From an uncultured Alphaproteobacteria bacterium (GTDB taxonomy: Bacteria > Pseudomonadota > Alphaproteobacteria > Caulobacterales > Caulobacteraceae): 29,677 bases of DNA. This document shows, in pieces, positions 9,898 to 17,288 of this stretch (position 1 is its first letter; every line of letters starts with the position of its first letter). Below the pieces are notes generated by a model, which was given only the letters and a program-made list of their open reading frames with translations, did no database searches and had not been told where the DNA came from. Position numbers and translations under genes: made by a program. The stretch is taken from NCBI GenBank assembly GCA_937920085.1, contig CALETE010000002.1, positions 1 to 29,677 of the forward strand, given 5' to 3'.

Positions 9898-9922
9898 GGC
9901 CCTTCGAGCAAGGGTCTTATTT
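9898..9922 (+). terminator. possible intrinsic terminator after sucB
   Basis: GGCCCTT-type arm (9898-9904) pairs with AAGGGTC (9910-9916) around a 5-base loop, giving 7 pairs with one G-U, followed by TTATTT. It sits 13 bases after the sucB stop. The stem is short and the T-run broken, so termination may be partial. Confidence 0.5.
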
Positions 9923-9948
9923 ACACCTTTCGATTGAGTGTTCATAGT
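9920..9948 (+). promoter_or_regulatory. candidate promoter for the DUF2007-like gene and lpdA
   Basis: TTTACA (9920-9925) and CATAGT (9943-9948) are 17 bases apart. The predicted transcription start falls on or next to the ATG at 9956, which has no Shine-Dalgarno sequence, so the message could be leaderless. It follows directly on the hairpin after sucB. Confidence 0.4.
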
Positions 9949-9955
9949 TTGTACT

Positions 9956-10342
9956 ATGAGGCTTGTGTTAGCGGCGCGGTTCTTAGATACGGCGGAGACC
10001 TTGGTGGCTGCCTCGGCGCTCCGCGCCTCAGGCATTTTCTGTTTCATCCAGAATGAAGCCACCGGCCAAGCCTTTTTCACCCATCAGATGGCCTTTGGCG
10101 GGTATGGCATTTGGGTTCTGGATGAGGACTTGGAGGATGTTCGGGCCTTCATAGGCGCCAATCGAGGCGTGACCTCTAGTCTGTCTCATATCTGGCCAAG
10201 CGCCGGCGTCTTACAGACTTTCTTGGCCTTAATTTTGTGGGTTTATGGCGGCACCTTCGTCCCTCTCAGGTTTGGCCCCGCGCCTATCAGGGCAAATGAC
10301 GACGACGAGGATGTAAATTCGCCGACGACCCTCGCCACCTGA
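9956..10342 (+). CDS. small DUF2007-like membrane protein between sucB and lpdA
   Basis: A 128-residue protein of unknown function. Residues 1-70 resemble the DUF2007 (putative signal-transducing) fold: an N-terminal strand (MRLVLAARF), a helix with Thr/Glu/Ala (DTAETLVAASALRASG), a strand (IFCFIQN), then GYGIWVLDEDLEDVRAFI, a typical closing strand-helix. A hydrophobic segment at about 84-106 is probably a single membrane span, followed by an acidic tail (ANDDDEDV). The frame is open from a GTG at 9938, but ATG 9956 fits the family N-terminus better and lies 7 bases past a -10-like hexamer. It lies 45 bases upstream of the lpdA GTG, suggesting co-transcription with lpdA. The DUF2007 assignment is by pattern only; no enzymatic residues are evident. 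Confidence 0.7.
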   Translation: MRLVLAARFLDTAETLVAASALRASGIFCFIQNEATGQAFFTHQMAFGGYGIWVLDEDLEDVRAFIGANRGVTSSLSHIWPSAGVLQTFLALILWVYGGTFVPLRFGPAPIRANDDDEDVNSPTTLAT

Positions 10343-10393
10343 GGGAAACGGTTCTATCTCTGGGCTCAAATTTCGAACCCAAGAGGCGTGCTC

Positions 10394-11791
10394 ATGGCCC
10401 AATACGACGTCGTCATCATCGGGGGTGGTCCCGGCGGTTATAATGCTGCGATCCGTGCAGGCCAGCTGGGGCTCAAGACCGCTATTGTCGAAAAAAGCGC
10501 CACCCTTGGCGGCACCTGCCTCAATGTCGGCTGCATGCCCTCAAAGGCGCTTCTGCATGCTTCGGAACTCTTCGAAGCCGCCAATAAAGACTTCGCCCAT
10601 CTTGGCATTGAGGTGACCCCCAAGCTGAACCTGCCCCAGATGATGGGCCAGAAGGCAGAGTCGGTGTCAGCCCTCACCAAGGGGGTCGAATTCCTGATGA
10701 AGAAGAACAAGGTCGATTGGGTAAAAGGCTATGGCAAGCTGGCGGGCCCTGGCAAGGTCGAGGTCACGACCACTGACGGTGCCGTCACGGTCCTGGAAAC
10801 CAAGAATATTGTCATCGCCACTGGCTCAGAGCCTTCTGGACTGCCCGGTGTCAGCGTCGACCAAAAGCGTATTGTCGACTCAACAGGCGCCCTCTCCCTG
10901 CCGGAAGTCCCCAAGCACCTGGTGGTGATCGGCGCAGGGATTATCGGCCTGGAATTGGGCTCGGTCTGGCGTCGTCTGGGTGCCCAGGTGACGGTTGTGG
11001 AGTTCCTCGACCGCATTACGCCGGGCATGGATACCGATATGGCCAAGACCTTTCAGCGGGGCCTGACCAAGCAGGGCATGACCTTCAAGCTTGGGTCAAA
11101 GGTCACCGGTGCCAAGGCCTCTGCGAAGGGCGTCGAGGTTACGGTCGAGCCTGTGGCCGGCGGCGACGTCGAAACCCTTAGCGCTGACTATGTCCTGCTG
11201 GCCATTGGCCGCCGCGCCTTTACCGAGGGCCTTGGCCTGGAGACCGTTGGCATTGTTCCTGACAAGCGCGGGGTCATAGACACCGACCATTTCAAGACCA
11301 GTGCACCCGGAGTTTGGGCGATTGGTGACGTGATCCACGGCCCCATGCTGGCCCACAAGGCCGAAGAAGATGCGGTGGCTTGCATTGAGTTCATCGCAGG
11401 CAAGGCCGGCCATGTGGACTATAATCTTGTGCCTAGCGTCGTTTATACCGCCCCGGAAGTGGCTTGGGTCGGTCAGACCGAGGAGCAACTCAAGGCCGCA
11501 GGAGTCGCCTATAAGGTCGGCAAGTTCCCCTTTACCGCCAATAGCCGCGCCAAGATAAATCACGAGACCGATGGCTTTGCCAAGGTCCTAGCCGACGCCA
11601 AGACCGACGAAATTCTGGGCGTCCACATCATTGGTCCCCAGGCTGGCGAACTGATCGGCGAATACTGCGTCGCCATGGCGTTTAAGGCGGCCAGCGAAGA
11701 CATTGCGCGTACCTGTCACCCACACCCAACACGCTCCGAGGCGGGTCGCCAAGCGGCCATGGGTGTCGAGGGTTGGACCATGCAGGCCTAG
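10394..11791 (+). CDS. lpdA: dihydrolipoyl dehydrogenase (E3)
   Basis: The FAD-dependent E3 subunit reoxidises the dihydrolipoyl arm of SucB with NAD+ and is often shared with other 2-oxoacid dehydrogenases. The 465-residue chain opens with the FAD motif VIIGGGPGGY and has the redox disulfide C42/C47 in GGTCLNVGCMPSK. A second dinucleotide motif, VIGAGIIGLELG, binds NAD. The C-terminal dimer domain supplies H444 and E449 in HPHPTRSE, the same numbers as in E. coli. An in-frame GTG at 10388 exists, but AGAGG at 10382-10386 sits 7 bases before ATG 10394 and only one base before the GTG, so the ATG is chosen. The stop directly abuts the end of the convergent xerC. Confidence 0.98.
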   Translation: MAQYDVVIIGGGPGGYNAAIRAGQLGLKTAIVEKSATLGGTCLNVGCMPSKALLHASELFEAANKDFAHLGIEVTPKLNLPQMMGQKAESVSALTKGVEFLMKKNKVDWVKGYGKLAGPGKVEVTTTDGAVTVLETKNIVIATGSEPSGLPGVSVDQKRIVDSTGALSLPEVPKHLVVIGAGIIGLELGSVWRRLGAQVTVVEFLDRITPGMDTDMAKTFQRGLTKQGMTFKLGSKVTGAKASAKGVEVTVEPVAGGDVETLSADYVLLAIGRRAFTEGLGLETVGIVPDKRGVIDTDHFKTSAPGVWAIGDVIHGPMLAHKAEEDAVACIEFIAGKAGHVDYNLVPSVVYTAPEVAWVGQTEEQLKAAGVAYKVGKFPFTANSRAKINHETDGFAKVLADAKTDEILGVHIIGPQAGELIGEYCVAMAFKAASEDIARTCHPHPTRSEAGRQAAMGVEGWTMQA

Positions 11792-12706
11792 TTAGGCGTG
11801 GGGGTGGGCTTTGGCGTAAGCCCCGAGCAGGGCAGCGGCGTCCACGTCGGTGTACTTCTGGGTCGTGCTCAAGGAGGCGTGGCCCAGCAGTTCCTGAATG
11901 GATCTTAGATCTGCCCCCGCCCCCAGCAGGTGGGTGGCGAAGGAGTGCCTAAGGGCGTGGGGTGTGGCGCTATCAGGCAGGCCCAATCGTCCGCGCAAGC
12001 CCTGGACCGTGGCCTGCATATGCCGGGGGCTAAGGGGGCCCCCACGCTTGGCGCGAAACACCAGGTCGTTTGGCGACAGGACAAAGGGCAGTTGCGCCAA
12101 ATACGCCGCCACGGCCTGGGCCACCTGTGGCAGGACGGGCACAATGCGGGTCTTTGAGCCCTTGCCGATGATCCGCAGTCGGTCGGACAGCGGCGTGTCT
12201 GACAATTTCAGGGACAGGGCCTCTGAAATCCGCAGGCCGCAACCATAGAGCAGGGTCATTACCGCTTCGTCTCGGGCCGATTCCCAATCCTCGCGATCAG
12301 GGTCAAGACTGGGCTCAGCCAACAGACCTATGGCCTGGTCTTCGGTGACGGGCCTTGGCGCTGACGGGCGAATCCTGGGGCCCCGAACCAGGGCGACCTG
12401 GGCGTTTGGCGTTCCCAATCGGCGATCGAGGAATTTATGAAAGGTCCGAACGGCTGAGAGGGCCTGGGACATGGAGCGCGGCGATAAGGGGTGATCTCCG
12501 GCCCGCAATTCCGCCAGCCATGCGCGAATTTCACTGGCCGAGACAGAGGCGAGATCTGCCAAGTCCTGGGGGCCTCCCCGGTGCTTTTGTAGAAACATCA
12601 AATAGCGACGACCAGCAAAGCCATAGGCTTCCAGGGTGCGTGGCGAAGACCTGCGTTCCTTTTCGAGGTGCTCAAGCCATTGGGCCAGCGCCTCGAGGGC
12701 GGTCAC
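11792..12706 (-). CDS. xerC: tyrosine recombinase XerC
   Basis: A site-specific tyrosine recombinase that with XerD resolves chromosome dimers at dif. The 304 residues comprise an N-terminal SAM-like DNA-binding domain (about 1-105) and a catalytic domain with the full set of active residues: R159 (CGLRISEAL), K182 (GKGSK), H250 and R253 (HALRHSFATHLL), H276 (LGHASLSTTQKY) and the nucleophile Y285. It starts with GTG, which overlaps the TGA stop of the upstream DUF484 gene as GTGA, so translation is probably coupled. Being chromosomal, beside DUF484 and far from any mobile-element gene, it is the housekeeping XerC rather than an integrase. XerC rather than XerD is inferred from the DUF484 neighbour. 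Confidence 0.93.
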   Translation of the reverse strand: MTALEALAQWLEHLEKERRSSPRTLEAYGFAGRRYLMFLQKHRGGPQDLADLASVSASEIRAWLAELRAGDHPLSPRSMSQALSAVRTFHKFLDRRLGTPNAQVALVRGPRIRPSAPRPVTEDQAIGLLAEPSLDPDREDWESARDEAVMTLLYGCGLRISEALSLKLSDTPLSDRLRIIGKGSKTRIVPVLPQVAQAVAAYLAQLPFVLSPNDLVFRAKRGGPLSPRHMQATVQGLRGRLGLPDSATPHALRHSFATHLLGAGADLRSIQELLGHASLSTTQKYTDVDAAALLGAYAKAHPHA

Positions 12707-13389
12707 GGCATCACCGGCCAGCGCTCTGCTGTCCGCTCTACAACCCGCGCCAGGAAGGCGATCAATTCGCCGCCCATATCTGGGGTGAACCCGTCAGGAT
12801 CAGTCGACCCAAAGGCCAAGATCCCTACACGGGCAGGCTGCCAAATGGCCAGGCGAACCATAGCCATTGAGGCGATTTGCGGTGCGCGCTGGCCAAACAG
12901 TCCAAGCGCCGTCGGCTGAAATCCCATCCGGGTGATCCGATCATGGCCAATCACCAGATCAAGCCCACCCTCTGCGAGGGTCCGCCATCCAGCTGGGGTC
13001 CTATCTGGACCTTCCAGCCCTATAACACCTGCGGCGAGACCAAACCGGGCTTGGGCCAGTTCATCTACCCGGTGTGCCAGGTCCGAGTGATTACGGGCGT
13101 CTAGCAGGTCGACAACGGCGCCGTGGGTTTGAGCCTGGGCTGCAAAATTGGCCTGGGCCGTGGCCTCAAGGGTTTGACGGGCCTGGCTTTCAAGACGATG
13201 GGCCTCATGGACCCTGGCGAGAGCCACGGGTCCAAACTCAACCACATTGCCGACGCTCACGCGCCGAAGACCAAGCTCGCCCAAAAGCTCGGTATCCTGA
13301 TGAAGAAAATCCGGATTTTGGAATAGGAAGGTTCGAACCTCATCGGGCTCGAAATTCAATGTCTCAGCGGTCGCACCACTCGCGTCCAT
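12703..13389 (-). CDS. DUF484 family protein (GAF-like), partner gene of xerC
   Basis: A 228-residue DUF484 protein of unknown biochemical role. The N-terminus EVRTFLFQNPDFLHQDTELL is the typical DUF484 start (the xxLxxNPDFF signature). A helical segment follows, rich in Ala, Gln and Glu (about 55-95, LESQARQTLEATAQANFAAQAQ) and probably a coiled coil, then a GAF-like domain (about 100-225) ending FGSTDPDGFTPDMGGELIAFLARVVER. DUF484 genes sit directly upstream of xerC in many proteobacteria, as here, with a 4-base overlap. This suggests a role in or with Xer recombination, but that is inference. GGGG runs a few bases upstream of the ATG could act as the ribosome site. Only 17 bases separate it from fsa upstream on the same strand, so fsa, this gene and xerC may be one operon. 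Confidence 0.88.
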   Translation of the reverse strand: MDASGATAETLNFEPDEVRTFLFQNPDFLHQDTELLGELGLRRVSVGNVVEFGPVALARVHEAHRLESQARQTLEATAQANFAAQAQTHGAVVDLLDARNHSDLAHRVDELAQARFGLAAGVIGLEGPDRTPAGWRTLAEGGLDLVIGHDRITRMGFQPTALGLFGQRAPQIASMAMVRLAIWQPARVGILAFGSTDPDGFTPDMGGELIAFLARVVERTAERWPVMP

Positions 13390-13406
13390 ACGCCCCGTCC
13401 CCGTTT

Positions 13407-14060
13407 CTACAGGATGGACTGACCCGTTCTGGCCCAGTCGTTCAGGAAGTCAGAAAGACCCTTTTCGGTTAACGGGTGCTTGAAGAGGTCGAGAAAAACA
13501 CTCGGGGGCAGGGTGGCGCAGTCTGAACCCGCCAGGGCCACAGCCCGGACATGGGCCGTGTTACGGATCGAAGCGGCGAGAATTTCCGTATCAAAGTCAT
13601 AATTGTCATAAATGGCGCGGATTTCGGAAATCAGATCCACGCCATCGGCACCTTGATCGTCCAAACGGCCCACAAAGGGTGAGATATAGGTCGCACCAGC
13701 CTTGGCGGCCAAGAGCGCCTGGGTGACCGAGAAGCATAGGGTGACATTGGTCTGAATGCCCTGAACGGCAAATTCCTGAACGGCCACCAGTCCATTGCGG
13801 GTCAGGGGCACCTTGACCACGACATTGGGGGCTATGCCCGCCAGCTTGGCACCTTCAGCCAGCATGCCAGCCACATCGGTCGCTGTAACTTCTGCGCTGA
13901 CCGGGCCTTCCACCAGGTCACAAATCTTGGCGATCACATCTAGGATCGGCTTGCCAGATTTGGCGATTAGGGACGGGTTGGTTGTGACGCCATCCACCAA
14001 GCCCGTGGTCTGCAGGTCAGCCAAGAGGTCGAGGTCTGTGGTATCTAGGAAAAGTTGCAT
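13407..14060 (-). CDS. fsa: fructose-6-phosphate aldolase / transaldolase-like protein (TalC/FSA type)
   Basis: A short transaldolase-family class I aldolase of 217 residues. The chain opens MQLFLDTTDLDLL, has GVTTNPSLIAKSG and carries the Schiff-base lysine K83 in VVKVPLT. The C-terminus ends in a short helix typical of the decameric FSA/TalC subfamily. Proteins of this group act either as transaldolases of the pentose phosphate pathway or as fructose-6-phosphate aldolases, and sequence alone does not safely decide. Several Gram-negative members annotated as FSA are transaldolases, so that activity is at least as likely. GGA lies about 8 bases before the ATG. It is the first gene of the minus-strand group fsa-DUF484-xerC and is divergent from priA. 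Confidence 0.92.
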   Translation of the reverse strand: MQLFLDTTDLDLLADLQTTGLVDGVTTNPSLIAKSGKPILDVIAKICDLVEGPVSAEVTATDVAGMLAEGAKLAGIAPNVVVKVPLTRNGLVAVQEFAVQGIQTNVTLCFSVTQALLAAKAGATYISPFVGRLDDQGADGVDLISEIRAIYDNYDFDTEILAASIRNTAHVRAVALAGSDCATLPPSVFLDLFKHPLTEKGLSDFLNDWARTGQSIL

Positions 14061-14213
14061 GGTCTGTGTCCGAAAATGGCGTCGCCGAGGCTTTTAGCCT
14101 TGTTGAGCTTCTGGGAGAAGGCTCTGAAGTGACGTCATAACCCGTCTTAATTGTGAATTCATGGCAGATCAGCGGCCCGCTGTCTGCGAGATCGTCCTAT
14201 AGTGGACTTCAAA

Positions 14214-16376
14214 ATGAGCCGCATTGCTTCCATCCTCCTGCCACTTCCCCTTCCAGAAGCCTTCGATTATGCGGAGCCCGAAGGGATGGACTTGCATGTG
14301 GGCGACCAGGTTGCCGCCCCGTTGGGGTCGCGTCTGGTTCACGGCGTTGTGGCCGCGCTTCGCGACGCAGACGGTGGTAATCGGCCCTTGAAGCCCGTGG
14401 ACGCACGGATCGACGCGCCGCCCCTTCCGCCCAACGCCATAGAGTTTATCCAATGGGCAGCGCGCTATGCCGTCTCGGACCCGGGCCAGCCCCTGGCCAT
14501 GGCCTTGCGTGGGGCCCGGGCACCCAAGGCGAAACCTGCCAAGCTCATTGAGTTAACGGGCCTGACGCCGGCTAAATTGACCACGGCGCGCGCTCAGGTG
14601 CTGGAGGTTGCCCCTCAGGGATTTGCTAGCTCTGCAGACCTAGCCCGCGCCTCTGGCGTGTCGCCAGGTGTCATCAAGGGGTTGATCGAGGAGGGCGTTC
14701 TGGCCCTTCGCCTGATCGAGGCCGACCCGCGGTTTCCAGAGCCCGATCTCGCGCGCCCAGGGCCGGAGCTCAATGCCAGCCAGGCGGCGGCTGCAACAGA
14801 GCTCAAGGCGATGATGGCGGCCGGGGGGTTCAATGTTGCCCTGCTGGATGGGATTACCGGATCGGGAAAGACCGAAGTCTATTTAGAGGCGGTCCACGCC
14901 GCCCTGGATGCCGATCCAGACGCCCAGGTCCTGGTGCTCCTGCCGGAAATAGCCCTGACCCAGGCGGTGATCGCGCGGTTTGAAGCCCGCTTTGCTGCGG
15001 CGCCTGGAGAATGGCACTCCGATATTGCGCCTCCGCAGAGGCGCAAGGTCTGGGATGGCGTTGCCACCGGCCACTGTCGCATTGTGGTCGGTGCGCGCTC
15101 GGCCCTGTTTCTACCCTTCCGAAAGCTCACCCTGGTCATTGTCGATGAGGAGCATGACACCTCCTATAAGCAGGAAGACGGATTCATCTATCAGGCCCGA
15201 GACCTTGCAGTGGCCAGGGCTAAGATTGAGGCCGCCAGTGTGATCCTCGCCTCGGCGACGCCATCTCTGGAATCCCTGCGAAACGCCGAAACCGGTCGAT
15301 ATCGCTGGCTGCGCCTGACGGCACGGCACGGTGTTGCGCGCCTGCCTGACATTCAGTTGGTCGACATGCGGGCTTCGCCCCCCGCCTCGGGTTTTTGGCT
15401 TTCGCCACCGCTTGTTGAGGCCCTCAAGGAGACCTTTGCCGCGGGGGAGCAGTCCCTGCTGTTTCTCAACCGGCGGGGCTATGCGCCCTTGGTCCTCTGC
15501 AAGGCTTGCGGAGAGCGGATGACAGCACCGGATACCGATTCCTGGCTGGTGGAACATCGCTATTCAGGGCGTCTGGTCTGTCACCTCACCGGCTTTTCCA
15601 TGCCCAAGCCCGCCGCCTGTCCTCACTGCGGTGCGATCGACAGCCTCGTCTCCATCGGCCCTGGGGTCGAGCGGGTGGAAGAAGAGGCCAAGGCCCTGTT
15701 TCCAGAAGCCCGCATTGCGGTCTTTTCTTCGGATACACTTTGGGATGCCCGGGAGGCGCGAAACCTCATCGCGGCCATGGAAGAGGGCCAGCTCGACATA
15801 CTTGTCGCCACCCAGGCCGCGGCGAAGGGGCACAATTTCCCCAACCTGACCCTGGTGGGGGTGGTTGACGCTGATCTGGGTTTACGGGGCGGAGACCTGC
15901 GCGCGGCTGAGCGCACCTATCAGCTCCTGGCCCAGGCCACGGGGCGGGCGGGGCGCAAGGACCGGCCTGGCCGAGCCCTGTTGCAGACCTATGCTCCAGA
16001 GCACGCGGTCATGCAGGCCTTGCAAGCTCAGGATCGCGACGCCTTTACCACGGCGGAGCTGCATGAGCGCGATATGGCAGGCCTGCCGCCATATGGGCGT
16101 TTGGCGGCCTTGATCATTTCGGGACCAGACCCCATGGCCCTAGAGGCCTTTGTTCAGACCTTGGCTCAAGCTGCGCCTAATGCAGACGGCGTGCAGGTTT
16201 ACGGTCCTGCGGACGCGCCTCTGGGCCTTGTGCGGGGGCGTCGGCGCAAGCGGTTTCTGGTTCGCGCCGATCGCACGGTTGACTTATCAGCCTATCTCGC
16301 CGCCTGGCGGGCCAGGGTCCGGCCCCCAGCCGCCATCCGCCTTGCCATCGATGTTGACCCCTATAGCTTTCTCTAG
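14214..16376 (+). CDS. priA: primosomal protein N', replication restart helicase PriA
   Basis: A superfamily 2 3'-5' DNA helicase that recognises abandoned forks and reloads the replisome. The 720 residues contain the N-terminal 3'-end-binding domain opening MSRIASILLPLPLPEAFDYA; a winged-helix region; Walker A GITGSGKT with K219; DEEH at 311-314; SATPS; and the helicase C-terminal lobe with ATQAAAKGHNFPNL and QATGRAGRKDRPG. The cysteine-rich insert keeps C429, C432, C469 and C472 (one zinc site), but the second site has A438, T441, C456 and T459 where four cysteines are expected, so only one of its ligands remains. A GTG at 14202 is in frame; ATG 14214 is preferred because it gives the family N-terminus. 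Neither start has a good Shine-Dalgarno sequence. A -10-like TATAGT (14198-14203) lies just upstream. The end overlaps the convergent TerC gene by 4 bases. Confidence 0.96.
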   Translation: MSRIASILLPLPLPEAFDYAEPEGMDLHVGDQVAAPLGSRLVHGVVAALRDADGGNRPLKPVDARIDAPPLPPNAIEFIQWAARYAVSDPGQPLAMALRGARAPKAKPAKLIELTGLTPAKLTTARAQVLEVAPQGFASSADLARASGVSPGVIKGLIEEGVLALRLIEADPRFPEPDLARPGPELNASQAAAATELKAMMAAGGFNVALLDGITGSGKTEVYLEAVHAALDADPDAQVLVLLPEIALTQAVIARFEARFAAAPGEWHSDIAPPQRRKVWDGVATGHCRIVVGARSALFLPFRKLTLVIVDEEHDTSYKQEDGFIYQARDLAVARAKIEAASVILASATPSLESLRNAETGRYRWLRLTARHGVARLPDIQLVDMRASPPASGFWLSPPLVEALKETFAAGEQSLLFLNRRGYAPLVLCKACGERMTAPDTDSWLVEHRYSGRLVCHLTGFSMPKPAACPHCGAIDSLVSIGPGVERVEEEAKALFPEARIAVFSSDTLWDAREARNLIAAMEEGQLDILVATQAAAKGHNFPNLTLVGVVDADLGLRGGDLRAAERTYQLLAQATGRAGRKDRPGRALLQTYAPEHAVMQALQAQDRDAFTTAELHERDMAGLPPYGRLAALIISGPDPMALEAFVQTLAQAAPNADGVQVYGPADAPLGLVRGRRRKRFLVRADRTVDLSAYLAAWRARVRPPAAIRLAIDVDPYSFL

Positions 16377-17149
16377 TGCGGACGTTTCGCCGCCCGAGAG
16401 GCTATGTTTAGGCCCTCAACGAGGCCGGAAAAGGCCATGGCAGCATAGATATAGCCCTTGGGAACATGCACGCCAAAACCCTCAGCTATGAGGGTGGCAC
16501 CGATCATCAACAGAAAGCCAAGGGCCAGCATGATGACGGTGGGATTGTTATGAATAAAATTGGCCAAGGGGTCTGCGGCCAGCAGCATAATGGCCACGGC
16601 GATAACGACGGCAGAAATCATGATCGGCAAGTGATCCGTCATGCCGACGGCCGTCAGGATCGAGTCGATGGAAAAGACGATGTCCAGCAGTAGAATCTGA
16701 ACAATGGCCGTGCCGAAGTTCAGGGCGACAGGGGCCTTTTTATCCAGAAGGTCATCGCTGACCACTGGATCGACCGCATGGTGGATCTCTGTTGTCGCCT
16801 TCCAGACCAAAAACAGACCTCCCGCAATCAGGATCAAGTCCCGCCAGGAAAACGCCAAGTCAATCGCCTGATGCCCGTCTGGGTCCAGGGGCAATGACCA
16901 GGGAAGGCTTAGGACGGGGGCCGTGAGGCCAGCCAGGAAGGCGAGGGTCGAGAGAAGCCCCAGCCGCAGGATCAGGGCAAGGGCCAAGCCTAAGCGCCGG
17001 GCGCGGGTGCGTTGCTCAGGCGGCAGCTTGTTTGAGAGGATCGAAATAAACACCAGATTGTCGATCCCCAGCACCACCTCCATAACAATCAGAGTGATCA
17101 GGGCTGCCCATGCCGCAGGATCGGTCAAAAAGTGCATAAAGCTCGCCAT
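16373..17149 (-). CDS. TerC family integral membrane protein
   Basis: A 258-residue multi-span membrane protein of the TerC family (about 7 predicted spans). It shows both family signatures: EVVLGIDN with the intramembrane acidic residues E24 and D30, and the second repeat LLDIVFSIDS with D156 and D162. TerC proteins are linked to tellurite resistance and, in characterised members such as E. coli Alx and Bacillus relatives, to manganese export or metalation of exported proteins. A cation-transport role is therefore plausible, but the substrate here is not determined. No other ter genes are nearby, so tellurite resistance is unlikely to be its main function. It reads toward priA and overlaps its stop by 4 bases. 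Confidence 0.9.
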   Translation of the reverse strand: MASFMHFLTDPAAWAALITLIVMEVVLGIDNLVFISILSNKLPPEQRTRARRLGLALALILRLGLLSTLAFLAGLTAPVLSLPWSLPLDPDGHQAIDLAFSWRDLILIAGGLFLVWKATTEIHHAVDPVVSDDLLDKKAPVALNFGTAIVQILLLDIVFSIDSILTAVGMTDHLPIMISAVVIAVAIMLLAADPLANFIHNNPTVIMLALGFLLMIGATLIAEGFGVHVPKGYIYAAMAFSGLVEGLNIASRAAKRPH

Positions 17150-17288
17150 CTCGTCGTCCCAAGTAAACCAAGCCTTTAGATAGTCGCCTTCAAGTGATTT
17201 TCCAGCCCAAGGGCAACGGGTCTTGGCAATTCAATGGCGGCCCGGACCACTCCGGTGCTGAGACGCGCGAAATTGAAATGGCATCCCC

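Noticed and set aside
11792..12706. Tyrosine recombinase as a phage or island integrase
   Set aside because: Coupled to DUF484, no attachment repeats, no tRNA, no phage genes and no change of composition; it is the housekeeping XerC.
16373..17149. Part of a tellurite resistance cluster
   Set aside because: No terA, terB, terD, terE or terZ gene nearby; a lone TerC family member is common in core genomes.
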